Shown one piece after another: positions 18,236-27,106 of a stretch of 64,000 nucleotides of DNA (the first letter of the stretch is position 1; every line of letters begins with the position of its first letter). This DNA comes from Clostridia bacterium. GTDB taxonomy: Bacteria > Bacillota > Clostridia > Oscillospirales > CAG-272. The position numbers were made by a program, and so were the translations under genes. The notes beneath the pieces were generated by a model. The model did not search any database. It was not told the DNA's origin and was given only the letters and a program-made list of their open reading frames with translations. The stretch is from contig JAFQPR010000062.1 in assembly GCA_017411605.1 (NCBI GenBank), forward strand, positions 21,713-85,712, in the 5' to 3' direction.

Positions 18236-21200
18236 TTACGAGAAAAGCTCATCAAAGAATGATCTTATGCTCTTCATAACGTTATAAACCGCGATAAACA
18301 CCGTTTTGAAAACACGGCTGAAGAAATTATCTCTCGAAGGTCTCTCGTTTTCATTTGCATGAAGCGGAGTTTTTTCGAAGTAAGCTTCGTAAAGAGCATC
18401 CTCCGTCACCTCTTTGACCTCGGGGCTCCAACCTTTAAACGTATACGAATATTCTTCGTCCGAGAGCATCGTAGGAGTACTCGGGAGTTTAGGCATTGTA
18501 CCGTACGTAAGTTCCTGGTGAGATACCACGACACCGTTTGAAACAAAAACTACGTCATAAACCGTATATTTTGCGGTAAGCGATATTACAATATCACTGT
18601 CCGTAACTATTACGGCATTATTTTCTTTATCAAATTCAAGCGGATTTCCGTTTTTATCGGTTACAGATACCGAGATGATCTCGACGCCGGGCTTTTTAAT
18701 TATTTCAAATCTGACTGCATCATCGGCGTAGGCAATAGTCCTATCTGCTTTTATTTCCGCAAGCTCATTTTTTATAACGACAACCGAAAACTCTTTTATA
18801 AGCATATATGGATTGCAAGCTTCTGCGCGGTAAAAAATATAATCCACGTCACTTGAGAATTTTACGTAATCCTCACCGCATTTCAAAACTGTATCCGAAA
18901 GGGTCTCAAGGTCGTGATATATTTTTACATTCGCAAATACGTTGCTATCCGTAATTATAGCTCCGTCATTACTGTAAAGATTGAAAACGGATTCGGATTG
19001 GCTGATTCCGTTCGATTGATAGAGCATCTCAATTCTATCAACCCCCAACAATGCCATTTTGCCGACGTCGGTAAAGCTGAATTCAAGCTCTCCGATTTCC
19101 GTTATCAGCTTAAGCGCGTATCTTCCGTCAAGACGTGGCATCAGGAGTGATACGTCAATCATGTCGTTTTCAAATTCGGATGCATCGCAAGTCAAAACAC
19201 CGTTATCAGTTGTTATAGCAGCTCCGCTTTCCCCGATAGGCACAATATACTTTTTATTAAACACAGCCGTATACGTTATATCCTCGGTGACGGCTTCAAG
19301 CTCCTTATCCCATCCCGCGAACTCAAAGTAAAAATCACCGTCATCCGGAATTGAAGGCACAAACTGCGGCTCGGGAATAAGGTTAGACGGATGCGTTTCG
19401 ACTATACTTTCATTGCCAACCTTCCACGTCACGTCAAAATAAGTTGTTACGTTCTTATATTTCGGAACAAATACGGTATTTTCACTGTATCCCAAGGATA
19501 GCTCAGCGCTCTCATTCGTTGCCTCGAGCAGCCATCCATCAAAGGCAAACGTTCCCGTTTCATCGGTATAGGTATCGGGAATAGGACCGTCATAAGCAAC
19601 GGGGGTATCCTTATCTGTTATCAAGCTGTATGTCTGAATTTCTCCGCTTGCATTGCGATACTTAAAATCGAGTGTAACCGTCTCAGAACCCAGCTTTTTG
19701 AAAACTTTGGTTTGCAAATTTATAGTTTTAGGAGTATCTATCGCGCTCCTTATTCTTATTTCGTTGTTTTTAATTCCTTCACAAAGTTTAGCTTTTTCAT
19801 CTGCGCTGAGTTTATCATAAAGACTTTCGGCAGCAGCAATTTTCGCCTCGGGAAGCACTGCGGGGCTTATCTCCTCCGGAGCATCTCCCGGGTGGTCAAC
19901 CTTCTTTGGTGGAATAGGCTTTGACGACGGTTTTTCGGGAAGTACAGGATTCTCAACTTCTTCTATATCCGGCTTCGGAACAGGCACGGGATATCCCTTT
20001 TCAAGAGGCTTTGAAGTATCATCATCAACGAAGTAGGTTTTGTTTTCAAGAACCTCGGTATAAGTTCTTTTATCAATCTTCCACGTATCACCGTAAAGAG
20101 TGTTTTCATGGCGCACCTCGCCGTCTATCAAAGCGCACGAGGTAAGAACGAGCTGAGCAACCAATATAACGTATTTCTCGTGCTTTCCCGCGCTTTTCAT
20201 TACAGGTATGATACCCGGTGCGTAATAAAGTTCATCCAGCGACCAGGTCAGACCAAACATACTTTCACAGATTTTTTTGTAGTTCGTTATATAGAAATTA
20301 TATTTTTCTTCTTCTGTTTCGCAAAGAAGATATGCTTCCATCAGACGGCGCAGATCCTTTGTAGATCTATCCGCAACGGCAACGATGTTCTTATATTGAG
20401 ATCCAAGCTCGGAAAGTATAGCTCCCTCATTGACGAGCACCTGATCTACAGTTCCGCCCGTTACGGCGTCGTATATATTACGGTCCATCTTCATATCAAC
20501 GTATACGAGCTCAAACGCAGAAAGCTGCTTTCTTACGAGAGCGAGCTCTTCCTCGTATTTTTCGTACTTCTTTATATCCTCTTCGTGTGTTCTGAGGCTT
20601 TCAAGATATTCATTGTACTTTATCTTATCCTGCTCGTACTTTATAAGCAGCTCATCGTAGTGCTCGTATATGTATTTTGTTTCTTCGTATTCGGCATAAT
20701 CGTCGAGATAGCGATTATACTCCGCGAGAGCATCATCGTAAACACGTTTTTCGTATACGTATTTTTCATACGCCGCATGCTTCTCAGTGTAATCCGACAT
20801 ATCAGACGCATACTTCGCGGTATGGTAATACAAATTCAGAATAACGTCCAAATCGCTTTTGGATATCTCGGTCTCTGCTTTGTAGTAAACTTCTGCATCC
20901 TCGGCAGTATCGGATTCAAGCAGAGCAACGTATTCTTCTTCCGTTTTCTCAAAGTTCTTCGACTCGCCTTTAACGGTTACGTAATCGGGAATCCAAACAA
21001 ATGTCTTACCGTTTTCGGCAGAATAAGAATATTCCTTTGCGCGAACGGTAAGAACACCCGACTCATGCTCAAGTGTCACTTTGTTTGCGTTTATAACCGA
21101 GTTGTATTTCAACGCAAGTGTTGAATAGCTTTCAAGAAAGCTTCTTTCTGCCGTGGAAACAGATTCTGACAGTTGCTCTTCAAGTATATCCGCGGGCGAG

Positions 21201-21337
21201 AAATACTCGCTTTTATCCGATCCGCGGTAGGTGTAATCGTAATTCCACTCAAGTCCAAATACGGGTATGCAGAGTGTAAATGCTGTAATAACAGCGAGCA
21301 CTAAAGCTATAAGTCTTATTAATCGTTTTTTGTTCAT
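18236..21337 (-). CDS. Secreted coiled-coil protein with InlB-type repeats, paralogue with amphipathic C-terminus
   Basis: The ATG at 21337 is preceded by GAGAGG; earlier in-frame ATGs overlap the mnmM stop and have no site. The 1033-residue product has a signal peptide, the same N-terminal domain (AERSFLESYSTLALKYNSV), coiled coil, Pro-rich linker and InlB-like repeats as its neighbour at 14688-18101. Instead of a transmembrane helix and basic tail it ends in an amphipathic, Phe-rich segment of about 30 residues (FFSRVFKTVFIAVYNVMK and onward), which might associate with the membrane surface. It starts 16 bases after the mnmM stop, so it is probably transcribed from the rqcH promoter. The pair looks like a tandem duplication that then diverged in anchoring. 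Confidence 0.8.
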   Translation of the reverse strand: MNKKRLIRLIALVLAVITAFTLCIPVFGLEWNYDYTYRGSDKSEYFSPADILEEQLSESVSTAERSFLESYSTLALKYNSVINANKVTLEHESGVLTVRAKEYSYSAENGKTFVWIPDYVTVKGESKNFEKTEEEYVALLESDTAEDAEVYYKAETEISKSDLDVILNLYYHTAKYASDMSDYTEKHAAYEKYVYEKRVYDDALAEYNRYLDDYAEYEETKYIYEHYDELLIKYEQDKIKYNEYLESLRTHEEDIKKYEKYEEELALVRKQLSAFELVYVDMKMDRNIYDAVTGGTVDQVLVNEGAILSELGSQYKNIVAVADRSTKDLRRLMEAYLLCETEEEKYNFYITNYKKICESMFGLTWSLDELYYAPGIIPVMKSAGKHEKYVILVAQLVLTSCALIDGEVRHENTLYGDTWKIDKRTYTEVLENKTYFVDDDTSKPLEKGYPVPVPKPDIEEVENPVLPEKPSSKPIPPKKVDHPGDAPEEISPAVLPEAKIAAAESLYDKLSADEKAKLCEGIKNNEIRIRSAIDTPKTINLQTKVFKKLGSETVTLDFKYRNASGEIQTYSLITDKDTPVAYDGPIPDTYTDETGTFAFDGWLLEATNESAELSLGYSENTVFVPKYKNVTTYFDVTWKVGNESIVETHPSNLIPEPQFVPSIPDDGDFYFEFAGWDKELEAVTEDITYTAVFNKKYIVPIGESGAAITTDNGVLTCDASEFENDMIDVSLLMPRLDGRYALKLITEIGELEFSFTDVGKMALLGVDRIEMLYQSNGISQSESVFNLYSNDGAIITDSNVFANVKIYHDLETLSDTVLKCGEDYVKFSSDVDYIFYRAEACNPYMLIKEFSVVVIKNELAEIKADRTIAYADDAVRFEIIKKPGVEIISVSVTDKNGNPLEFDKENNAVIVTDSDIVISLTAKYTVYDVVFVSNGVVVSHQELTYGTMPKLPSTPTMLSDEEYSYTFKGWSPEVKEVTEDALYEAYFEKTPLHANENERPSRDNFFSRVFKTVFIAVYNVMKSIRSFFDELFS

Positions 21338-21353
21338 CGATAAACCTCTCATT

Positions 21354-21923
21354 TCAATCGTTGCATTTAGGCGATTTTTCAATTAAGAAGAAGTACGGTG
21401 AAGTCGGTGAATTAAGTATTCTGAATTCGGATGCGCATATTTTAAACCTCGAAAGAGTAGCAAAATATTCTCGCAGCATCTCTCCTTCAAGTCTTCCCTC
21501 CTCGTGCCCGGGATAGATCGCTACAATAAGTACTCCGTCGGGTAAAAGAAGATCGATCGCGGCTTCAACTGCCGCCATAGTGGTCTCGCGCATCGTGGTT
21601 ACTGCTTTTTTTCCGCTTCTCGGGAGATAGCCAAGGTTGAACATTCCCGCCTTGATAGGTTCTTTAACGTAATCCTTGACAAGATGATGCGATGCGCAGA
21701 TAAGAGTATAGTTTTCGGGAGCGCCGCTTGCCTCAAGATGATTTCTCGTCGAAACGAGCGCTGACTCCTGTATATCAAATGCATAGACTCTTCCCTCACT
21801 ACCTACGGTATTCGACAAAAAAAGTGTATCATTTCCGTTTCCCATAGTAAAGTCTACTGCAACCTCACCCTCTCTTAGGTGCTCGAGTATAAAATGCTTA
21901 TGCAAGCCCGTAAGGTCTACCAT
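21354..21923 (-). CDS. mnmM: tRNA (mnm5s2U34) methyltransferase, MnmM/YtqB family
   Basis: The 189-residue class I methyltransferase matches the YtqB family, first called rRNA methylase and later shown in Bacillus and Staphylococcus to be MnmM, which methylates the wobble uridine (nm5s2U to mnm5s2U). The SAM-binding motif VDFTMGNGNDT is near residue 25, and the family motif NLGYLPRSGKK is near residue 97. Length is typical. It follows rqcH by 41 bases on the same strand, and its stop lies 16 bases before the next secreted-protein gene. The ribosome site is weak (GCGAG), consistent with expression by read-through from rqcH. Confidence 0.88.
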   Translation of the reverse strand: MVDLTGLHKHFILEHLREGEVAVDFTMGNGNDTLFLSNTVGSEGRVYAFDIQESALVSTRNHLEASGAPENYTLICASHHLVKDYVKEPIKAGMFNLGYLPRSGKKAVTTMRETTMAAVEAAIDLLLPDGVLIVAIYPGHEEGRLEGEMLREYFATLSRFKICASEFRILNSPTSPYFFLIEKSPKCND

Positions 21924-21964
21924 AGTAAGTCTCGCTTTCTAAACTCCGCGTACACGGAAGCCTG

Positions 21965-23698
21965 TTAAATAATTTCTTTTATAGGTTTAACGTATGCGGT
22001 ATAGTTGGTCTTATAAGTCACAAAGCCCGGCTTTGCACCCGCAGGTTTTTTAATATTCTTGACACGGGTATAGTCTACCGCAACATGATCTCCCGTTGCC
22101 TTCGAATAGCCCGCCGCGATTCCCGCCGCTTCTGTATAATCCCTGTCAGAAGGCTCGCGCCCTTCAGTAACAAGGATAACGTGAGAGCCGGGGATATCCT
22201 TGACGTGAAACCAGATATCGTCCTTTTCGGCGACCTTGAAGGTCAGCCTGTCATTCTGTACGTTATTCTTTCCAACGTATAACGTAAGTCCATCAGTTGT
22301 AGTAAATGTTAACGGCTTGGACTTCGATACTTTTGGCGCCTTATAGCCTTTCATTCTGGATGCATAACCCGAGGAATAAAGCTCATCTCGCAAGTCCGCT
22401 ATATCCTGCTCGGTTTCCGCCGCATCAAGGAAGCTCTGAACGCTTTCAAGATATAAAAGCTCGTCCTCCCATTTTGTTATCTGTTCGGTGAGAACCGTTT
22501 TTGCGGTCTTGCATTTATTGTATAGCTTATACATTCTCTGCGCGTTTGCTGCAGGGGAAAGCCTTTCATCAAGCTCAACTGTTATCTCAGGACAGCTTTC
22601 ATCATAATAGTCTATCGCGGTAAGCGATCTGTCACCACGCTTTATCCTGTAAATATTCGCGGTTATAAGGTCGCCCGCGCGCTTATAGGATTCGCCCTTC
22701 TCGCTATCGGCAAGTTCTTCTCTTTGGATGAGAAGCTTCTTCTCCGTGCGCGATTTCGCGTTTGAGAGAAGCGTTCTGATGTCATGCGCACGTTGATGGA
22801 TTTTTTCGAGTCTGTCTTTTTCGGCAAAATAAAGATCGAACAGCTCGCCGAGCGTTTCAAATTTCCGACACGTCGCATAATCTCCAAGATACGTTATGTC
22901 CATATAGGAATAATCTATCGGCTTGCCCGACTGATCGAGTGCAACCGTAGGGGTATAACGTTCTTCTATAAGCAAGCTCTGCCACTCGGAAAATACAGAA
23001 CAGAATTTTTCTTTATTTATAGCGGCTACAGGAGTATCCACACTGCCCGTTGCACGGAAAACCAGTTCATGCGCTATCTGCGTAGCGATTCCCGAGTAGG
23101 TAGTTGTTATAAATTTTTCACCGCTTTTTTCACTCGGAAAATCGGAGAGCTTTGCATAAAAAGCATTTTCGTCTATCTCAAACGGCGAAAGCTTTTCCTG
23201 CATCGCGGGAGCTCTATACTTGAGTCCCGGAAGAACCTGGCGTATCGTGCTTGCAGAGAAATCTATCATTTTCAAAGCGGAAATTATTTTATCCTCACCG
23301 TCGAGAAGAATAAAGTTTGCATACTTACCCATTATCTCACAAACTATCTTCATCTCCGACGGAAATCCCATTTCATCGTAACCGGATACCGAAAACATCG
23401 CTATTCTGTCAAACCCGGGCTGAACAACCCCCGTTATCTTCGCCCCAAGCAATCTTTTTCTTAAAAACATGCAGAACATAGGTGCCTTGAGAGGATTCTC
23501 TTTCACCTTGTCGGTAAGCTGAAGACGAGGAGCATTCGGTCCAACATTAAAAAGAAGGCGCGATGACTTTTTCCCATAATGTATAACAAGATCTATTTCA
23601 TCATTTGCCGGTTGAAGAACCTTTTCAATCTTTGCCTCGGGGAAGTTATCGGAAAACTCCGAAAGCACCGCCCTCATCATACATGCATCAAATGCCAT
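21965..23698 (-). CDS. rqcH: Ribosome quality control protein RqcH (NFACT family)
   Basis: RqcH binds stalled 50S subunits carrying peptidyl-tRNA and directs C-terminal alanine tailing. The 577 residues carry an NFACT-N domain, a central coiled coil (about 285-430) and an NFACT-R domain with DIWFHVKDIPGSH (about 490-502). The Asp-Arg pair needed for tailing in Bacillus RqcH is present at exactly positions 97 and 98 (GFDRIAMF), so the protein should be active. The older family name is fibronectin-binding protein A. It has its own promoter at 23744-23772. Confidence 0.95.
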   Translation of the reverse strand: MAFDACMMRAVLSEFSDNFPEAKIEKVLQPANDEIDLVIHYGKKSSRLLFNVGPNAPRLQLTDKVKENPLKAPMFCMFLRKRLLGAKITGVVQPGFDRIAMFSVSGYDEMGFPSEMKIVCEIMGKYANFILLDGEDKIISALKMIDFSASTIRQVLPGLKYRAPAMQEKLSPFEIDENAFYAKLSDFPSEKSGEKFITTTYSGIATQIAHELVFRATGSVDTPVAAINKEKFCSVFSEWQSLLIEERYTPTVALDQSGKPIDYSYMDITYLGDYATCRKFETLGELFDLYFAEKDRLEKIHQRAHDIRTLLSNAKSRTEKKLLIQREELADSEKGESYKRAGDLITANIYRIKRGDRSLTAIDYYDESCPEITVELDERLSPAANAQRMYKLYNKCKTAKTVLTEQITKWEDELLYLESVQSFLDAAETEQDIADLRDELYSSGYASRMKGYKAPKVSKSKPLTFTTTDGLTLYVGKNNVQNDRLTFKVAEKDDIWFHVKDIPGSHVILVTEGREPSDRDYTEAAGIAAGYSKATGDHVAVDYTRVKNIKKPAGAKPGFVTYKTNYTAYVKPIKEII

Positions 23699-23743
23699 TA
23701 TCTGTTTTCTCCGTAAATCGCGAACACATAAAATATTTTTTTA

Positions 23744-23772
23744 ATTTTATCATATTTTAAATAAATAGTCAA
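23744..23772 (-). promoter_or_regulatory. Sigma-A promoter for rqcH
   Basis: On the minus strand TTGACT, 17 bases and TAAAAT, about 45 bases upstream of the start codon. Confidence 0.75.
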
Positions 23773-23816
23773 TAGCGAAACTGTTAACACTTGTTAAACA
23801 ATAACAAAAGTAAAAA

Positions 23817-23849
23817 GGCTATCTTGCTTCATTTTAAAACAAAATAGCC
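23817..23849 (-). terminator. Terminator of the DapF-like gene
   Basis: GGCTATTTTG pairs with CAAGATAGCC with one mismatch, followed on the minus strand by TTTTTACTTTTG. Confidence 0.75.
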
Positions 23850-23862
23850 AAAAGCCCAAAGG

Positions 23863-24612
23863 TCAAACGATTTTATATACCTTCGGGTCAGGGTCGTAAA
23901 CGGATACGCCGTGTGAAGAGAATTCACATTCAGCAAAAATATTTCCCGAACGTATCATATTCACTTTTTCATTTTGCAGAATACCTAGCAAATAATATGC
24001 TGCGGCATACGCCGTTGTATGCGGAAGCGACGAGGCATCGATATACCTTACCGATATATCGGCAATTCCCGCCGAAAAAGATATCGCCATAGCGGCTGAC
24101 AGACTTATTCCTACCGACATCTCTGTAATCGACATAGAAATTATCCTGGCGAGATCGACGCTGCTTGGATTGTCGCAAAGAACGACTGCATAGCAACCTA
24201 TCGGTGTTTGTACAAAATTGATATCAACATCACCTTTTTCTGCACATTTCAATGATTTTGAACATAATAGTTTACATTTACCGACATTCCCTCCGTACTT
24301 CCCACAACAGTCAGGCAAGATAATCCGCTTGTTATCCATCACCGAAAATAAATCGTATTCCGAGTACGGATAGCCCTTTAACAGATAAAGGAATACAAGT
24401 AGCGCACGATAAAGGTCCGGATAATATACGTTCACCGGCGACGGAATATCAATTATATAATCCCACTCCAAATTCTGCGAAATCTCAACACGGATACCAT
24501 CTTCTCTTTCCTGTAAAACTTTTTCATCGGAAAAATTTGTACCCTCACGTAAAAATCCCTTGTTTGCGATTACAAAGCTTTTACCTAACGTTGAAATTTT
24601 ATACATCTGCAT
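23863..24612 (-). CDS. Degenerate diaminopimelate epimerase-like protein
   Basis: The 249-residue product begins at ATG 24612, five bases after AGGTG. I see DapF-like blocks: an N-terminal half with a helix after the strand IDIPSPVNVYYPD, a middle segment GCYAVVLCDN in the place of the GNPHxV block, and a C-terminal segment ISVRYIDASSLPHTTAYAAAYYL in the place of the RxxERGxGxTxACGTGA block, followed by strands ending DPDPKVYKI like the final GPAxxVFxG strand. Both catalytic cysteines of DapF are missing at these places, so it is probably not a diaminopimelate epimerase. The match is by eye; a PhzF-like or unrelated protein is possible. It sits between cca and rqcH with its own terminator. 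Confidence 0.5.
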   Translation of the reverse strand: MQMYKISTLGKSFVIANKGFLREGTNFSDEKVLQEREDGIRVEISQNLEWDYIIDIPSPVNVYYPDLYRALLVFLYLLKGYPYSEYDLFSVMDNKRIILPDCCGKYGGNVGKCKLLCSKSLKCAEKGDVDINFVQTPIGCYAVVLCDNPSSVDLARIISMSITEMSVGISLSAAMAISFSAGIADISVRYIDASSLPHTTAYAAAYYLLGILQNEKVNMIRSGNIFAECEFSSHGVSVYDPDPKVYKIV

Positions 24613-24655
24613 AACTACACCTGTAAATCGGGTAATTGAATATTGTAATAAAAAG

Positions 24656-24685
24656 CCGCGAGAAGAAGCGATATCCCCCTCGCGG
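24656..24685 (-). terminator. Terminator of cca
   Basis: CCGCGAG/CTCGCGG stem with a 16-base loop, then CTTTTTATT on the minus strand. Confidence 0.85.
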
Positions 24686-24743
24686 TCTTATTACATTATA
24701 TGCAAAACTGTTTTTTTAGTAAGTCTTACTTCTTTCGTAAATC

Positions 24744-25925
24744 TTATTTTCCCGCCGAAGCGGCGTATTCTTTCAGCTTGTGCTTCTCATTCTCAATCTT
24801 ACCCATTGCAACAAGTGTCAAAAGCTCCTTCAGCATTCGTCCGATTCGCTCTCCCCTAAAGCCAAGATCGATAAGTTCTCTACCATCTATTTTGAGATCG
24901 GCTATGCTCCGCGGAGTATCAGCTTCAATAAGATGCTTTAGACGTTCATATACAGACTCGGAGCATCTTCCAAGAGCAAAAGCTATTCTTGCGGCTGTGA
25001 GAGCCGCTTCATCGGCTACGTTACATAGATACAGTCTAAGCTCAGGCTCTGTCATACCATCCGATAAGGTAAGATTATTTATAACGGTCATTCCGAGGTC
25101 TTTTGTTTTATTATCCACTCTTAGCCTGCACATAGCATTTTCATATACTTTTGAGTCCCCTACGCATGCAAAAAGAATTATTTGCCGCTCTTCTGCGGTC
25201 AATGCGTCGAATTTAACACGCTCCGGGAGCTTTATACCGTTAAGCTCGGGAATGCACTCCGTAATAACGTCAAGATATTCCTCTATAACAGTATACGCCC
25301 ATTTACCTGACAGAAGCTTTTTCCACTCGATATAAATTCTCTCAACGGATATGTTTTTTAGGCTTGTCTTATACTCGCGTATTGCTCGTTTCGTTTTGTC
25401 TTCAATATTAAATCCCAGAACTGCCGCAAACCTTATCGCTCTGAAAACTCTGAGGGCGTCCTCTGAAAATCTGAGCTCGGGATCTCTTACCGCTCTGATA
25501 ATCTTATTTTCAAGGTCGGAAATACCGCCGAAAGCATCAATAATTCCACTTTCGTGATTATAACACAACGCATTTACCGTAAAATCTCTTCTTGCAAGGT
25601 CAAGTTCAACCTTTTTTGTGAAAGAAACCGACACGGGGTGGCGCGAATCCTGATATTCGCCGTCTATTCTGAACGTCGTTACCTCATACGGCACTCCATC
25701 GCAGATAACGGTAACCGTACCGTGAGCTATTCCCGTATCAACCGTTTTTTCAAATATTGATTTTATCTCTTCGGGAAGAGCTGACGTAGTTATATCATAA
25801 TCGTACGGAGCTTTTCCTAGCAGCGCATCTCTGACGCATCCGCCGACAATATACGCCTCGTGACCGTTAGTTTTCAGTTTTTCTATAATTCTTTCCGCGC
25901 CTGCAGGTATGAATAATTTTTTCAT
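24744..25925 (-). CDS. cca: CCA tRNA nucleotidyltransferase
   Basis: The enzyme adds or repairs the 3' CCA end of tRNAs. The 393-residue protein has the class II nucleotidyltransferase signature YIVGGCVRDALLG followed by the metal-binding DYD in APYDYDITT, then the RRDFTVNAL motif, a DAFGGISDL block and the RVFRAIRFAA neck region. The C-terminal helical body is of the usual length. A Gram-positive ribosome site AAAGGAAAAG precedes the ATG. It is divergent from the CE15-like esterase gene. Confidence 0.97.
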   Translation of the reverse strand: MKKLFIPAGAERIIEKLKTNGHEAYIVGGCVRDALLGKAPYDYDITTSALPEEIKSIFEKTVDTGIAHGTVTVICDGVPYEVTTFRIDGEYQDSRHPVSVSFTKKVELDLARRDFTVNALCYNHESGIIDAFGGISDLENKIIRAVRDPELRFSEDALRVFRAIRFAAVLGFNIEDKTKRAIREYKTSLKNISVERIYIEWKKLLSGKWAYTVIEEYLDVITECIPELNGIKLPERVKFDALTAEERQIILFACVGDSKVYENAMCRLRVDNKTKDLGMTVINNLTLSDGMTEPELRLYLCNVADEAALTAARIAFALGRCSESVYERLKHLIEADTPRSIADLKIDGRELIDLGFRGERIGRMLKELLTLVAMGKIENEKHKLKEYAASAGK

Positions 25926-25956
25926 TACTTTTCCTTTTATTTATTCTTTATTACTA

Positions 25957-25985
25957 TTGACTTTGATCTAAATTAATTATATAAT
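25957..25985 (+). promoter_or_regulatory. Sigma-A promoter for the CE15-like esterase
   Basis: TTGACT, 17 bases and TATAAT, 34 bases upstream of the start codon. Confidence 0.85.
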
Positions 25986-26019
25986 GTGATTAGTTAAAAC
26001 ATCTATACGGAGGTATATT

Positions 26020-27102
26020 ATGAAGATCTGCGAAAGACTCTCTACTCTTAACGTTCCCGACGTTCTCGCGCCTTTTGGCAAGAAAATCACCACTGCCGCA
26101 GAATTTGATGCAGTCAAGCCTGCTATACAGAAGCTTCTTCAAGAAGAGGAATACGGATTTATCCCAAATAAACCCGACAGTATTTCTGTTGAGGTCATCA
26201 ATTCCGATTCTAAGTTCTGCGCCGCAAAGGCAACTTTTACAAAATACAAACTCACTGCAAAATATGGCGAAGAAAGCACAGAGTTTGTTTTCTATTCTGT
26301 GATACCTAAAGCCATCCCCGAGAAAATGCCCGTATTCGTACATATTAATTTCAGTGATGCTATCCCTCATAAATATCAGCCTACCGAGGAAATTATTGAC
26401 AACGGGTGCGCGGTTTTCACGATTTACTATCAGGACGTATCTACCGATAACAATGATTTTGAGAACGGTTGCGCAAAGCTCCTCTGCCCTGACAGAAGCG
26501 CGCCTCACGCACCGGGCAAAATAGCTATATGGTCATGGGCTATTATGAGAGTTATTGACTACATCGAAACTCTCGATATATATAACCCCGATGCGCTTGC
26601 CGTTATTGGTCACTCAAGACTTGGCAAAACCACACTCCTGACCGCAGCATTTGACAGCAGAGTAAAATTTGCTTGCGTTAACAACTCGGGTGCTTCGGGT
26701 GACGCGCTCTCGAGAGGAAAGGGTGGCGAAAGCATCAAGGATATCACTAAAAAGTTCCCATTCTGGTTCTGCCCCGAATACTTTAAATATGCAGACAAAG
26801 AAGATGAGCTTCCCTTCGATCAGCACTTCCTTATCTCACTTGTCGCTCCAAGGCACGTGCTCACAGGAACCGCCAAGGAGGATACCTGGGCTGATCCGCA
26901 GAATCAATACCTCGCTCTTACTTTAACAGATCCCGTATACGCGCTCTACGGCTCAAACGGACTTATCCACACCGAAAATATGCCTATATGCCCGGAGTAT
27001 CTCCCCGACGGCGACTGCTACTATCACTTAAGAGAAGGCTCGCACTATCTATCGCGCGACGATTGGAATAATTACATTAAATATATCAAAGCAAGAATTT
27101 GA
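26020..27102 (+). CDS. CE15-like alpha/beta hydrolase (acetylxylan or glucuronoyl esterase relative)
   Basis: The 360-residue protein has the nucleophile elbow GHSRLGKTT (Ser199) followed by DSRVKFACVNNSG, the arrangement seen in carbohydrate esterase family 15 and its bacterial relatives, and a C-terminal REGSHYLSRDDW that supplies the catalytic His. There is no signal peptide, so it acts in the cytoplasm, presumably on imported esterified oligosaccharides. GGAGG lies upstream of the ATG. It has its own promoter and converges on the AraC gene. Whether the ester is a 4-O-methyl-glucuronoyl ester or an acetate cannot be decided. Confidence 0.82.
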   Translation: MKICERLSTLNVPDVLAPFGKKITTAAEFDAVKPAIQKLLQEEEYGFIPNKPDSISVEVINSDSKFCAAKATFTKYKLTAKYGEESTEFVFYSVIPKAIPEKMPVFVHINFSDAIPHKYQPTEEIIDNGCAVFTIYYQDVSTDNNDFENGCAKLLCPDRSAPHAPGKIAIWSWAIMRVIDYIETLDIYNPDALAVIGHSRLGKTTLLTAAFDSRVKFACVNNSGASGDALSRGKGGESIKDITKKFPFWFCPEYFKYADKEDELPFDQHFLISLVAPRHVLTGTAKEDTWADPQNQYLALTLTDPVYALYGSNGLIHTENMPICPEYLPDGDCYYHLREGSHYLSRDDWNNYIKYIKARI

Positions 27103-27106
27103 TTGC

